From Burkholderia sp. Ac-20365 (GTDB taxonomy: Bacteria > Pseudomonadota > Gammaproteobacteria > Burkholderiales > Burkholderiaceae), in assembly GCF_017104715.1 (NCBI RefSeq), contig NZ_JAAGPI010000020.1:62001-126000 (forward strand): a stretch of DNA of 64,000 nt, in the 5' to 3' direction. Of this stretch, positions 9,047 to 17,781 are shown piece after piece. Positions within the stretch are counted from its first letter, which is position 1. Every line of letters starts with the position of its first letter. Made by a program: the position numbers and the translations under genes. Below the pieces are notes generated by a model, which ran no database searches, was not told the origin of the DNA, and was given only the letters and a program-made list of their open reading frames with translations.

Positions 9047-9799
9047 TCAGGCGTCGTCCGATTCGCGCAGGCGGTCCGCGTGCGTTTGCGCCGCGGCGAA
9101 ATCGAGGTCGCCCGAATAGATCGCGCGGCCGCAAATCACGCCTTCGATCCCTTCGGATTCCACTTCGCACAGCGCTTCGATATCGCCCATGTTCGACAAG
9201 CCGCCGCTCGCGATCACGGGGATCTTCATCGAGCGCGCGAGACGCACGGTCGCCTCGATGTTGATGCCCTGAAGCATGCCGTCGCGGCCGATGTCCGTAT
9301 AGATGATCGACTCGCAGCCATAGTCCTCGAACTTGCGCGCGAGATCCACGACTTCGTGGCCCGTCAGCTTGCTCCAGCCGTCGGTGGCAACCTTGCCGTC
9401 CTTCGCGTCGAGCCCGACGATGATATGGCCGCCGAACGCCGTGCACGCTTCGAGCAGGAAGCCGGGATTCTTCACGGCAGCCGTGCCGATGATCACGTAC
9501 TCGAGGCCGTCGTCCAGATAGCGTTCGATCGTGTTCAGGTCGCGGATGCCGCCGCCCAGCTGCACGGGAATCTCACCGCCGACTTCTTCGATGATCGCGC
9601 GAATCGCTTCCTCGTTCTTCGGCTTGCCGGCGAATGCACCATTCAGGTCGACGAGGTGCAGGCGTCGCGCGCCGCGGTCGACCCAATGTCGGGCCATCAC
9701 CGCCGGTTCCTCGTGGAAAATCGTCGCCTGGTCCATATCGCCCTGTTTGAGGCGTACACACTGACCGTCTTTCAGGTCGATGGCGGGGATCAGCAGCAT
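9047..9799 (-). CDS. hisA: ProFAR isomerase (phosphoribosylformimino-AICAR-P isomerase)
   Basis: The 250-residue TIM barrel isomerises ProFAR to PRFAR, the substrate of HisF. Asp8 in LLIPAIDLKDG and the second aspartate in VGLDAKDG are the catalytic pair, and LGGGIRD and ASGGLSN are the phosphate loops. About 160 bases separate it from hisF and 213 from hisH. Those gaps are larger than elsewhere in the operon, and I see no gene in them. Confidence 0.97.
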   Translation of the reverse strand: MLLIPAIDLKDGQCVRLKQGDMDQATIFHEEPAVMARHWVDRGARRLHLVDLNGAFAGKPKNEEAIRAIIEEVGGEIPVQLGGGIRDLNTIERYLDDGLEYVIIGTAAVKNPGFLLEACTAFGGHIIVGLDAKDGKVATDGWSKLTGHEVVDLARKFEDYGCESIIYTDIGRDGMLQGINIEATVRLARSMKIPVIASGGLSNMGDIEALCEVESEGIEGVICGRAIYSGDLDFAAAQTHADRLRESDDA

Positions 9800-10012
9800 A
9801 GCAATCGGGTGTTGTCAGGGAAAAAAGTTGAAATTCGGCTGGCGGAAAAACCGGCTGCGGTCCGCGCCAGGCCGTTTCGCTAGTTTAGTACATGTCTTTC
9901 GGCGACCTTGCTGACCGGCGTCGGATGCGTATGCATGGGAGCGAGGCAGCGGGGACGGACGGAGAACATGGACGGTTAATGATGTTGACGGCAGGGATGC
10001 TGACGGCAGCGA

Positions 10013-10654
10013 TCAGGGATTCCAGTGCACGAAGTTGCGATACACGCGCAAGCCCGCGTCGGCGCTCTTTTCCGGGTGGAATTGGGTCGCAAAAATGTTA
10101 TCCCGCGCCACCGCCGAGGTAAAGGGCACGCCATACACGGTTTCGCCCGACGTATGCGCGGCGTTTTCCGGCACGACGTAATAGCTATGCACGAAATAGA
10201 AGAACGCGTTGTCCGCGACGCCGTCCCACAATGGGTGCGACTGCGCCTGACGCACGCGATTCCAGCCCATTTGCGGCACCTTGAAGCGCGAGCCGTCGTC
10301 CTGCAGCTGGCCTGCGAGATCGAAGCGCACCACTTTTCCGGGCAACAGGCCGAGGCCGTTCGTGTCGCCTTCCGCGCTCCAGTCGAACAGCATCTGCTCG
10401 CCGACGCACACGCCCATCAGCGGCTTGCTGCGCGACGCTTCGATAACCGCGTCCTGCAAGCCGGATTCGCCGAGCGAGCGCATGCAGTCAGGCATCGCGC
10501 CCTGGCCCGGCAGCACCACGCGGTCCGCCGCGCGGATCGCTTCGGGCTTGTCGACGATCGCCACGTCCGCTTCCGGCGCGGCTTTCTTCAACGCCTGGGC
10601 AACCGAGCGCAGGTTGCCCATTCCGTAATCCACAATCGCAATCGAAGTTTTCAT
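10013..10654 (-). CDS. hisH: Imidazole glycerol phosphate synthase, glutaminase subunit
   Basis: The 213-residue class I amidotransferase supplies ammonia to HisF. The nucleophile is Cys83 in MGVCVGEQM, and the His/Glu pair lies in TQFHPEKS near the C-terminus. The oxyanion segment is seen as VVLPGQGAMPDCM. Its ATG overlaps the stop of the marC-like gene by four bases (ATGA), so these two unrelated genes are translationally linked. Confidence 0.96.
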   Translation of the reverse strand: MKTSIAIVDYGMGNLRSVAQALKKAAPEADVAIVDKPEAIRAADRVVLPGQGAMPDCMRSLGESGLQDAVIEASRSKPLMGVCVGEQMLFDWSAEGDTNGLGLLPGKVVRFDLAGQLQDDGSRFKVPQMGWNRVRQAQSHPLWDGVADNAFFYFVHSYYVVPENAAHTSGETVYGVPFTSAVARDNIFATQFHPEKSADAGLRVYRNFVHWNP

Positions 10655-11271
10655 TTCAAGTTAGGCAGCAACGCCTTCAATCCGTTGACGATGAACTCCA
10701 CCGCCAGCGCTGACAACATCAAACCCATCAACCGCGTGCCGATATTGATACCCGTGCGGCCAACCCAGCGTGCAATCGGTTCCGCGAGACTCAGCGATCC
10801 GAAGCAGAGCGCCGCAATCACAGCGCCGATGGCAATCAGACTAATCCGCTCGTACCAATGAGGATAGCTGGCCGAATAGACTAGGACAGTACTGATGGAG
10901 CCCGGCCCCGTCAGCAGCGGAATCGCGAGCGGCACCACGGCGATGTTGTCCTTCATCTCGGCTTCGTGCCGTTCTTCCGGCGTCGAGCGCGCATTGCCGA
11001 CCTGTGCGTTCAGCATGCTGATCGACATCAGCAACATGATGATGCCGCCGCCGACTTCAAGCGCGCCGATCGAAATGCCGAAGAAGCGGATGATCTGCTG
11101 CCCGATCAGCGTCGACACCGCGATCACGCAAAACACGGAAATCGATGCGACACGGATCGTGCGCCGCTGTTCGGCGACCGACTGCTGTGACGTCAGACTC
11201 AGAAAGAACGGTATCGCGCCAACCGGGTTGATCAACGCCAGCAGCGAAATAAACGACTTGATGATGTCCAT
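10651..11271 (-). CDS. MarC-family integral membrane protein
   Basis: The 206-residue protein has six hydrophobic segments and the start MDIIKSFISLLALINPVGAI with PFFLSL, typical of the MarC/UPF0056 (NAAT) family. Function is unknown; the old link to multiple antibiotic resistance in E. coli is not supported for the family. It sits between hisB and hisH in the same direction and overlaps hisH by four bases. A his gene context is recurrent in Burkholderiaceae as I recall it, but nothing in the sequence shows a role in histidine synthesis. Confidence 0.9.
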   Translation of the reverse strand: MDIIKSFISLLALINPVGAIPFFLSLTSQQSVAEQRRTIRVASISVFCVIAVSTLIGQQIIRFFGISIGALEVGGGIIMLLMSISMLNAQVGNARSTPEERHEAEMKDNIAVVPLAIPLLTGPGSISTVLVYSASYPHWYERISLIAIGAVIAALCFGSLSLAEPIARWVGRTGINIGTRLMGLMLSALAVEFIVNGLKALLPNLK

Positions 11272-11313
11272 CTCAAGCCGGCCGCGCGACGCGCGCCGGT
11301 CCCGTTTGGTCGC

Positions 11314-11901
11314 TTAGAGGCTGCCCTTGGTCGACGGAATCTGCCCCGCCGCGCGCTCGTCCAGTTCGACGGCCATGCGGATTGCACGGCCGAACGCCTT
11401 GAACACCGTTTCCATCTGATGGTGCGCGTTCAGCCCGCGCAGGTTGTCGATATGCAGCGTGACGCCTGCATGGTTCACGAAACCGCGGAAAAATTCGATG
11501 GAGAGATCGACGTCGAACGTGCCGATGCGCGCACGCGTGAACGGCACGTGGAATTCGAGACCCGGACGGCCGGAAAAATCGATCACGACGCGCGACAGCG
11601 CTTCGTCGAGCGGCACGTACGAATGACCGTAGCGGCGAATGCCCTTCTTGTCGCCGACGGCCTTCGCGACGGCCTGACCAAGCGTGATGCCGACGTCTTC
11701 GACGGTATGGTGGTCGTCGATATGCGTATCGCCATGCGCTTCGACATCCAGATCGATGAGCCCGTGGCGGGCAATCTGGTCGAGCATGTGATCAAGAAAC
11801 GGCACGCCCGTGGCCAGCTTTTGCTGACCGGTGCCGTCCAGGTTGATCTTCACACGGATCTGCGTTTCGCTGGTGTTGCGAACGACTTCCGCAAGGCGCA
11901 T
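11314..11901 (-). CDS. hisB: Imidazoleglycerol-phosphate dehydratase
   Basis: The 195-residue single-domain enzyme makes imidazole-acetol phosphate, step six of histidine synthesis. Metal-binding histidine motifs are visible in FLDHMLDQIARHG, DTHIDDHHTVED and the C-terminal half. It lacks the histidinol-phosphatase domain fused to HisB in E. coli, so a separate histidinol phosphatase must lie elsewhere on the genome. Start MRLAEVVRNT is standard. Confidence 0.96.
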   Translation of the reverse strand: MRLAEVVRNTSETQIRVKINLDGTGQQKLATGVPFLDHMLDQIARHGLIDLDVEAHGDTHIDDHHTVEDVGITLGQAVAKAVGDKKGIRRYGHSYVPLDEALSRVVIDFSGRPGLEFHVPFTRARIGTFDVDLSIEFFRGFVNHAGVTLHIDNLRGLNAHHQMETVFKAFGRAIRMAVELDERAAGQIPSTKGSL

Positions 11902-11958
11902 GGCAATTCCTCGAATCTGACTTAAAAAGTGGGGGTTGTGAAAAGTGCTGGCGTGAGT

Positions 11959-13029
11959 TCAGTTCAGCACGAGTTTCAGCGCGGCGAGCATTTGAGCGTT
12001 TTCATCCGGCGAACCGACCGTCAAACGCACGCAATTCGCGAGCAATGGATGCATTTTACTCACGTTTTTGATCAAAACCCGCGAAGTAAGGAGGGTTTCG
12101 AACGTCGCCGATGCATCCGGCACACGCACGAGCAGGAAATTGCCCGCGCTCGGGAACACTTCGGCGCCCGGCAGCGCGGCGACCGCGTCGGCCAGTTTCG
12201 CGCGTTCGTCGCGCAATTGCGCGGCCTGCGCGTCGAGCACGTCGATGTGATCGAGCAGGAAATCGGCCGTCGCCTGCGTCAGCACGTTGATGTTGTACGG
12301 CGGACGCACCTTGTCGAACTCGTTGATCCATTCGGTGCGGCCCGCCATATAGCCGAGACGGATGCCCGCAAGGCCCAGCTTCGACACGGTACGCATCACG
12401 ACGACGTTATCGAAGTCGGCTGCACGCGGCATCCAGCTTTGCTGCGCAAACGGCTGATACGCTTCATCGATCACCACAAGACTGCCGCTCGCCGCCGCGA
12501 TGATGCGCTCCATCTGCGCCGTATCGAACAGCGTACCCGTCGGGTTGTTCGGATACGCGAGATAGACGACGGCCGGCTTGTGTTCCGCGATCGCCGCCAG
12601 CATTGCCTCGACGTCGAGCGTGAAATCGGCGTTCAGCGGCACGCCGACGAACTCCATGTTCGCGAGCTTCGCCGACATCGCGTACATCACGAAGCCCGGC
12701 ACGGGCGCCAGCACTTTCGCGCCCGGCGTCGCGCACGCCATCGAGATCATGCTGATCAGTTCGTCCGAGCCATTGCCGAGCAGCACTTCGCAGTTCGCCG
12801 GCACGTTCATCACGCGCTTGAGCTTGTCGAGCAGCGCCTGCGGACGCGGCGCCGGATAGCGATTCAGCGCGACGCCCGCCAGATGCTCGCCGAGTTGCGC
12901 GGCTAGCGCTTCGGGCAACGAAAACGGGTTCTCCATTGCATCGAGCTTCACGAGGCCCGTCGCGTCAGCGACCGGGTAGCTCGTCATCGCGAGCACGTCG
13001 CGGCGGATGATGTCTTGAGGTGTCGTCAT
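11959..13029 (-). CDS. hisC: Histidinol-phosphate aminotransferase
   Basis: The 356-residue fold-type I PLP enzyme transfers the amino group to imidazole-acetol phosphate. The PLP lysine lies in RTVSKLGLAGIRLGY, the aspartate that holds the pyridine nitrogen in VVIDEAYQPF, and the asparagine in YPNNPTG. It lies 57 bases ahead of hisB. A strong hairpin sits upstream of its start, in the gap after hisD. Confidence 0.96.
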   Translation of the reverse strand: MTTPQDIIRRDVLAMTSYPVADATGLVKLDAMENPFSLPEALAAQLGEHLAGVALNRYPAPRPQALLDKLKRVMNVPANCEVLLGNGSDELISMISMACATPGAKVLAPVPGFVMYAMSAKLANMEFVGVPLNADFTLDVEAMLAAIAEHKPAVVYLAYPNNPTGTLFDTAQMERIIAAASGSLVVIDEAYQPFAQQSWMPRAADFDNVVVMRTVSKLGLAGIRLGYMAGRTEWINEFDKVRPPYNINVLTQATADFLLDHIDVLDAQAAQLRDERAKLADAVAALPGAEVFPSAGNFLLVRVPDASATFETLLTSRVLIKNVSKMHPLLANCVRLTVGSPDENAQMLAALKLVLN

Positions 13030-13071
13030 GGCGTGTGATGCGCGTGCCTGCTCTCAGGCGACAGCGCAATA

Positions 13072-13093
13072 GGGGCGGCTGTGTGGCCGCCCC
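13072..13093. other. Strong hairpin between hisD and hisC
   Basis: A perfect 8-bp GC-rich inverted repeat, GGGGCGGC and GCCGCCCC with loop TGTGTG, lies in the 149-base gap between hisD and hisC. No T-run follows on the minus strand, so it is unlikely to be a complete terminator. It could stabilise or partition the long mRNA. Confidence 0.6.
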
Positions 13094-13178
13094 GGGTTGA
13101 GTTCTCTGTCTTTGTAGATCCGGAAGCCATCTCGAATTTAGCGCGCGTATTGCCCGCGTGAGACGGCTCGCCGCAAGG

Positions 13179-14501
13179 TCAGCCCGTGTTCTTCATCCGG
13201 TATTCGGCGCTGCGCGCATGCGCTTGCAGGCCTTCGCCATACGCGAGTTCGGCGGCGATTTCACCGAGCGTCTGCGCGCCGTCCGCGCTCACTTCGATCA
13301 GGCTCGAGCGCTTGAAGAAATCATAGACGCCGAGCGGCGACGAGAAACGTGCGGTACGAGACGTAGGCAGCACGTGATTCGGCCCCGCGCAGTAGTCGCC
13401 GAGGCTTTCGCTCGTGTAGCGGCCAAGGAAGATCGCGCCCGCGTGGCGGATCTGCTGCGCCCATTGCTGCGGCTCCAGCGCGGAGATTTCGAGGTGTTCG
13501 GGCGCGATATCGTTGGCGATCGCGCACGCTTCGGCCATGTCGCGCACCTTGACGAGCGCGCCGCGGCCTTCGAGCGACGCGAGAATCACGTCGCGGCGCG
13601 GCATCGTCGGCAGCAGTTCGTTGATGGCGTCTTCGACGCGCGCGATGAAACCCTGGTCCGGGCACAGCAGAATGGATTGCGCGAGTTCGTCGTGCTCGGC
13701 CTGCGAGAACAGATCCATCGCAACCCAACGCGGATCGGTCGTGCCGTCGCACAGCACGAGAATTTCCGACGGACCGGCAATCATGTCGATGCCGACCGTG
13801 CCGAACACGCGGCGCTTCGCCGACGCGACATAAGCGTTGCCAGGACCGCAGATCTTGTCGACGGCAGGAATGGATTGCGTGCCGTACGCGAGCGCGCCAA
13901 CCGCCTGCGCGCCGCCAATCGTGAACACGCGATCGACGCCGCCGAGCAGCGCCGCTGCCAGCACCAGCGGATTTTTCACGCCGTCGGGCGTCGGCACGAC
14001 CATGACGATTTCGCGCACGCCGGCCACACGCGCGGGAATCGCGTTCATCAAGACCGACGACGGATACGCCGCCTTGCCGCCCGGCACGTAGATGCCCGCG
14101 CGGTCGAGCGGCGTCACCTTCTGGCCGAGCACGGTGCCGTCGGCTTCCGTGTACTGCCAGCTATGGCTGCCGCATTCGATCTTCTGCTTCTCGTGATAGC
14201 CGCGCACACGCGCCGCCGCCGCTTCGAGCGCCGCGCGGCGCTTCGGCTCGAGACCTTCGAGCGCGGCTTCCAGCTCCGACATCGGCAGTTCGAGCGCAGC
14301 CACGCTATCGGCGCTCAGGCGATCGAAACGGTTCGTGTAGTCGAGCACGGCAGCATCGCCGCGCGCCTTCACGTCAGCCAGAATCTGCGCGACCGAGCGT
14401 TCGATCGCTTCGTCTTCGCTCGCCTCGAACGCGAGCACCGCATGCAGCGACTTGCGGAAATCTTCAGTGCTGGAATCGAGTTTGCGAATCTTGATAGACA
14501 T
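13179..14501 (-). CDS. hisD: Histidinol dehydrogenase
   Basis: The 440-residue zinc enzyme oxidises histidinol to histidine in the last two steps. Family segments are GIYVPGGKAAYPSSVLM, GGAQAVGALAYGT, KICGPGNAYVASAKR, and the Zn/catalytic region SQAEHDELAQS and APEHLEI. Length is typical. It follows hisG by 80 bases on the minus strand. Confidence 0.97.
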   Translation of the reverse strand: MSIKIRKLDSSTEDFRKSLHAVLAFEASEDEAIERSVAQILADVKARGDAAVLDYTNRFDRLSADSVAALELPMSELEAALEGLEPKRRAALEAAAARVRGYHEKQKIECGSHSWQYTEADGTVLGQKVTPLDRAGIYVPGGKAAYPSSVLMNAIPARVAGVREIVMVVPTPDGVKNPLVLAAALLGGVDRVFTIGGAQAVGALAYGTQSIPAVDKICGPGNAYVASAKRRVFGTVGIDMIAGPSEILVLCDGTTDPRWVAMDLFSQAEHDELAQSILLCPDQGFIARVEDAINELLPTMPRRDVILASLEGRGALVKVRDMAEACAIANDIAPEHLEISALEPQQWAQQIRHAGAIFLGRYTSESLGDYCAGPNHVLPTSRTARFSSPLGVYDFFKRSSLIEVSADGAQTLGEIAAELAYGEGLQAHARSAEYRMKNTG

Positions 14502-14581
14502 GCTGGTATCCGTTTCGGTAAGGCGCGCGAGTGAGACTCTGGTTAAGACCTTGGGTTTGAAACTTGGGTTTGAATCTTGCC

Positions 14582-15280
14582 TCAGGCCGTTGCGTCGGTG
14601 CGTTGCGACGCGCGCTGGAACGCGTCGAGAATGGGCGCCAGCGCGGCGCGCTTCAACTTCAGCGCCGCCTGGTTCACCACGAGGCGCGACGAGATCTGCA
14701 TGATCTCCTCGACCTCGACAAGATTGTTGGCGCGCAGCGTGCCGCCCGAGCTGACCAGATCGACGATCGCGTCCGCGAGGCCCACGAGCGGCGCGAGTTC
14801 CATCGATCCATACAGCTTGATCAGATCGACGTGCACGCCCTTGGCTGCGAAGTGCTCGCGTGCCGTCTGCACGTACTTCGTCGCGACGCGCAGGCGCGCG
14901 CCCTGGCGCACCGCGTTCGCGTAATCGAAGCCGGCCGCGACCGCCACCGACATGCGGCAGCGCGCGATGTCCAGATCGATCGGCTGATACAGACCGCTGC
15001 CGCCGTGCTCGATCAGCACGTCCTTACCCGCGACGCCGAAATCGGCGGCGCCGTATTCGACGTACGTGGGCACGTCCGTGGCGCGCACGATGATCACGCG
15101 CACGTTCGGATCGTTGGTCGGCAGGATCAGCTTGCGCGACGTTTCCGGGTCTTCCGTCACTTCGATGCCCGCTGCCGCAAGCAGCGGCACCGTTTCCTCG
15201 AAGATACGCCCCTTCGATAACGCGAGCGTCAGCGGCTTGTTCGCTGCGGGCGACGACGACGTTTGCGGCAATTCGCTCAT
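14582..15280 (-). CDS. hisG: ATP phosphoribosyltransferase, short form
   Basis: The 232-residue protein catalyses the first committed step, joining ATP and PRPP. It shows LALSKGRIFEETVPLL, the VEYGAADFGVAGKDVL segment, and PRPP-loop region VDLVSSGGTLRANNL. It lacks the C-terminal regulatory ACT-like domain of long HisG, so it should need the HisRS-like subunit HisZ, which is not in the window. Its ATG overlaps the murA stop by four bases. Confidence 0.95.
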   Translation of the reverse strand: MSELPQTSSSPAANKPLTLALSKGRIFEETVPLLAAAGIEVTEDPETSRKLILPTNDPNVRVIIVRATDVPTYVEYGAADFGVAGKDVLIEHGGSGLYQPIDLDIARCRMSVAVAAGFDYANAVRQGARLRVATKYVQTAREHFAAKGVHVDLIKLYGSMELAPLVGLADAIVDLVSSGGTLRANNLVEVEEIMQISSRLVVNQAALKLKRAALAPILDAFQRASQRTDATA

Positions 15281-16539
15281 GCCTGATTACCCTTGATGCG
15301 GCGCACCTTCGCGCCGACTGCCGTGAGTTTCGATTCCATCCGGTCGTAGCCGCGATCGAGGTGATAGATACGGTCGATCAGCGTTTCGCCATCGGCGCAC
15401 AGGCCCGCGATCACGAGACTCGCCGATGCACGCAGGTCGGTTGCCATCACCTTCGCGCCCGACAGCTTCTCGACGCCGTTCACCAGCGCCGTCTTGCCGT
15501 CGATCGTGATGCTCGCGCCGAGACGGTTCAGTTCCTGCACGTGCATGAAGCGGTTTTCGAAGATCGTTTCGACCACTTGCGAGGTGCCGTCGGCCAGCGT
15601 GTTGAGCGCCATGAACTGCGCCTGCATGTCGGTCGGGAACGCCGGATATTCCGACGTGCGGAACGACACGGCCTTCGGACGCTGGTTCATGCGCACGCGC
15701 ATCCAGTCGTCGCCCTCTTCGATCGTGACGCCGGCTTCGCGCAGCTTGTCGGTCACGGCTTCGAGAATCTGCGGACGCACGTGACGCAGCGTGACGTCGC
15801 CGCCAGCGGCCGCGACCGCGCACAGGAACGTGCCCGCTTCGATACGATCCGGCACCACCGTGTGCTTCGCGCCATGCAGCTTGTCGACGCCTTGAATGAC
15901 AAGACGATCCGTACCGATACCGTCGATCTTCGCGCCCATCGACACCAGCAGGTTCGCGAGGTCGCCGACTTCCGGCTCGCGCGCGGCGTTTTCGATGACC
16001 GTTTCGCCTTCCGCGAGCACCGCTGCCATCAGCAGGTTTTCGGTGCCCGTGACGGTGATCATGTCGGTGATGATGCGCGCGCCCTTCAGACGCTTCGCGC
16101 GCGCTTCAATGAAGCCGTGCTCGATGTTGATCTCGGCGCCCATCGCCTGCAGACCCTTGATGTGCTGATCCACCGGACGCGCGCCGATCGCGCAGCCGCC
16201 GGGCAGCGACACCTTCGCCTCGCCGAAGCGCGCGACGAGCGGGCCGAGCACGAGAATCGATGCACGCATCGTCTTCACGAGTTCATACGGCGCGACGAGG
16301 TTGTCCACCTTCGACGCGTCGAGCATCACCTTGCCGTCCGAGCTTTCCGTGCGCACGCCCATCTGGCCGAGCAGTTTCAGCGTGGTGCGAACGTCCTGCA
16401 GATCGGGCACGTTATCCAGGTGCACCGGCTCCGCGCTCAACAAGCCCGCGCAAAGGATCGGCAGCGCCGCGTTCTTCGCACCCGAAACAACGATCTCACC
16501 AGCGAGCTTCTGCCCGCCTTCAATCACGAGTTTGTCCAT
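15277..16539 (-). CDS. murA: UDP-N-acetylglucosamine 1-carboxyvinyltransferase
   Basis: The 420-residue enzyme adds enolpyruvate to UDP-GlcNAc, the first step of peptidoglycan precursor synthesis. Lys22 (SGAKNAALP) and the loop cysteine Cys116 (LPGGCAIGARP), the target of fosfomycin in the family, are both present. The start is set at MDKLVIEGG, the normal family start; the open frame continues 102 bases further. It overlaps hisG, tying cell-wall and histidine genes into one transcript. Confidence 0.97.
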   Translation of the reverse strand: MDKLVIEGGQKLAGEIVVSGAKNAALPILCAGLLSAEPVHLDNVPDLQDVRTTLKLLGQMGVRTESSDGKVMLDASKVDNLVAPYELVKTMRASILVLGPLVARFGEAKVSLPGGCAIGARPVDQHIKGLQAMGAEINIEHGFIEARAKRLKGARIITDMITVTGTENLLMAAVLAEGETVIENAAREPEVGDLANLLVSMGAKIDGIGTDRLVIQGVDKLHGAKHTVVPDRIEAGTFLCAVAAAGGDVTLRHVRPQILEAVTDKLREAGVTIEEGDDWMRVRMNQRPKAVSFRTSEYPAFPTDMQAQFMALNTLADGTSQVVETIFENRFMHVQELNRLGASITIDGKTALVNGVEKLSGAKVMATDLRASASLVIAGLCADGETLIDRIYHLDRGYDRMESKLTAVGAKVRRIKGNQA

Positions 16540-16774
16540 GCCTGTTTGTTCCTGATCTGCCCGTCCGCCTGCGGGCGTCTTGTTGTGGGCGGTTGCTGCG
16601 GCGCCGTTGGCGGCGTCGCGATTCTCATGTGTAAGTCGCACTAATGTTCCAGCTAATTTGCAGCTACGTCTAAAGCTTATTGTGCAGCTTGTTGTTCCGC
16701 TCTTCCTGCAGCCAGTTTGTCAAGCGCCGTCCTCCGACAGACAGCACGGTTTGCGCGCAATCGCTACGCGCAGG

Positions 16775-17014
16775 TCAGGCGCTTTGCCATTCCGTGGGCG
16801 TCAGCGTTTTCATGCTGAGCGCGTGGATCTCTTCGCGCATGCGATCGCCGAGCGCCGCGTACACGAGTTGATGGCGTTGAATCAGACGCTTGCCTTCGAA
16901 ATTCGGCGACACGATGGTCGCGAAGAAATGCTGGCCGTCGCCTTCCACTTCGAGATGCTCGCAAGGAAGGCCTGCCGCGATGTAGTTTTTGACCTGTTCA
17001 GGTGTGGGTAGCAT
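16775..17014 (-). CDS. ibaG: BolA-family protein, IbaG-like
   Basis: The 79-residue protein starts MLPTPEQVKNYIAAGLPCEH and carries the BolA/IbaG features EVEGDGQHFFATIVSPNFEGK and the conserved RHQLVYAALGDRM with its invariant histidine. BolA-type proteins pair with monothiol glutaredoxins in Fe-S handling. The position between phospholipid-transport genes and murA matches the mla-ibaG-murA order known from E. coli. The start at 17014 gives the normal length; a much longer frame through it is spurious. Confidence 0.92.
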   Translation of the reverse strand: MLPTPEQVKNYIAAGLPCEHLEVEGDGQHFFATIVSPNFEGKRLIQRHQLVYAALGDRMREEIHALSMKTLTPTEWQSA

Positions 17015-17025
17015 GAATGGTGCTC

Positions 17026-17781
17026 CTAGTGACGCAGCTTGAAGCCGGTTGCGAGCATGCGCATCGCGATCACGGCCAGCACGACGAAGAAACCGGCGAC
17101 GATCAGCAGGCTCCACAGCGGATTGATATCCGACATGCCAAAGAAGCCATAGCGAAAGCCGTCGATCATGTAGAAAAACGGATTGAGCCGCGAAATTTCG
17201 CGCCACACGGGCGGCAGCGTATGCGTCGAGTAGAACACGCCCGACAGGAACGTGAGCGGCATGATCAGAAAATTCTGGAACGCGGCAAGCTGGTCGAACT
17301 TCTCCGCCCAGATGCCCGCGATCACGCCGAGCGTGCCGAGAATCGCCGAGCCGAGCACGGCGAACGCGATGATGAAAAGCGGCGCAGTGAAGCTCATCGG
17401 AATGAACCAGACGGTCACGATAAACACGCCCAGCCCGACGCACAGTCCGCGCACGACCGCCGCCAGCACATACGCGCCGTACATTTCCCAGTGCGACAGC
17501 GGCGGCAGCAGCACGAACACGAGATTGCCCGTGATCTTCGATTGAATCAGCGACGACGAACTGTTCGCGAATGCATTCTGCAGCACGCTCATCATCACGA
17601 GGCCGGGCACGAGAAAGCTCGTGTACAGCACGCCGGGATAGACCTGCACGTGATCGCGCAGCGCATGGCCGAAGATCGTCAGATACAGCAATGCGGTGAT
17701 GACGGGCGCGAGCACTGTCTGGAATGCGACCTTCCAGAAGCGCAGCAGCTCTTTGTAAAACAGCGTACGAAACCCGCTCAT
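17026..17781 (-). CDS. ABC-2 type transporter permease, YadH-like
   Basis: The 251-residue protein has six hydrophobic segments and the ABC-2 family pattern FYKELLRFWKV at the start and ISRLNPFFYMIDGFRYGFFG near the end. It is the membrane partner of the ATPase gene directly upstream, whose stop it overlaps by four bases. Substrate unknown. YadGH-type exporters are often next to ibaG-murA in beta-proteobacteria. Confidence 0.9.
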   Translation of the reverse strand: MSGFRTLFYKELLRFWKVAFQTVLAPVITALLYLTIFGHALRDHVQVYPGVLYTSFLVPGLVMMSVLQNAFANSSSSLIQSKITGNLVFVLLPPLSHWEMYGAYVLAAVVRGLCVGLGVFIVTVWFIPMSFTAPLFIIAFAVLGSAILGTLGVIAGIWAEKFDQLAAFQNFLIMPLTFLSGVFYSTHTLPPVWREISRLNPFFYMIDGFRYGFFGMSDINPLWSLLIVAGFFVVLAVIAMRMLATGFKLRH

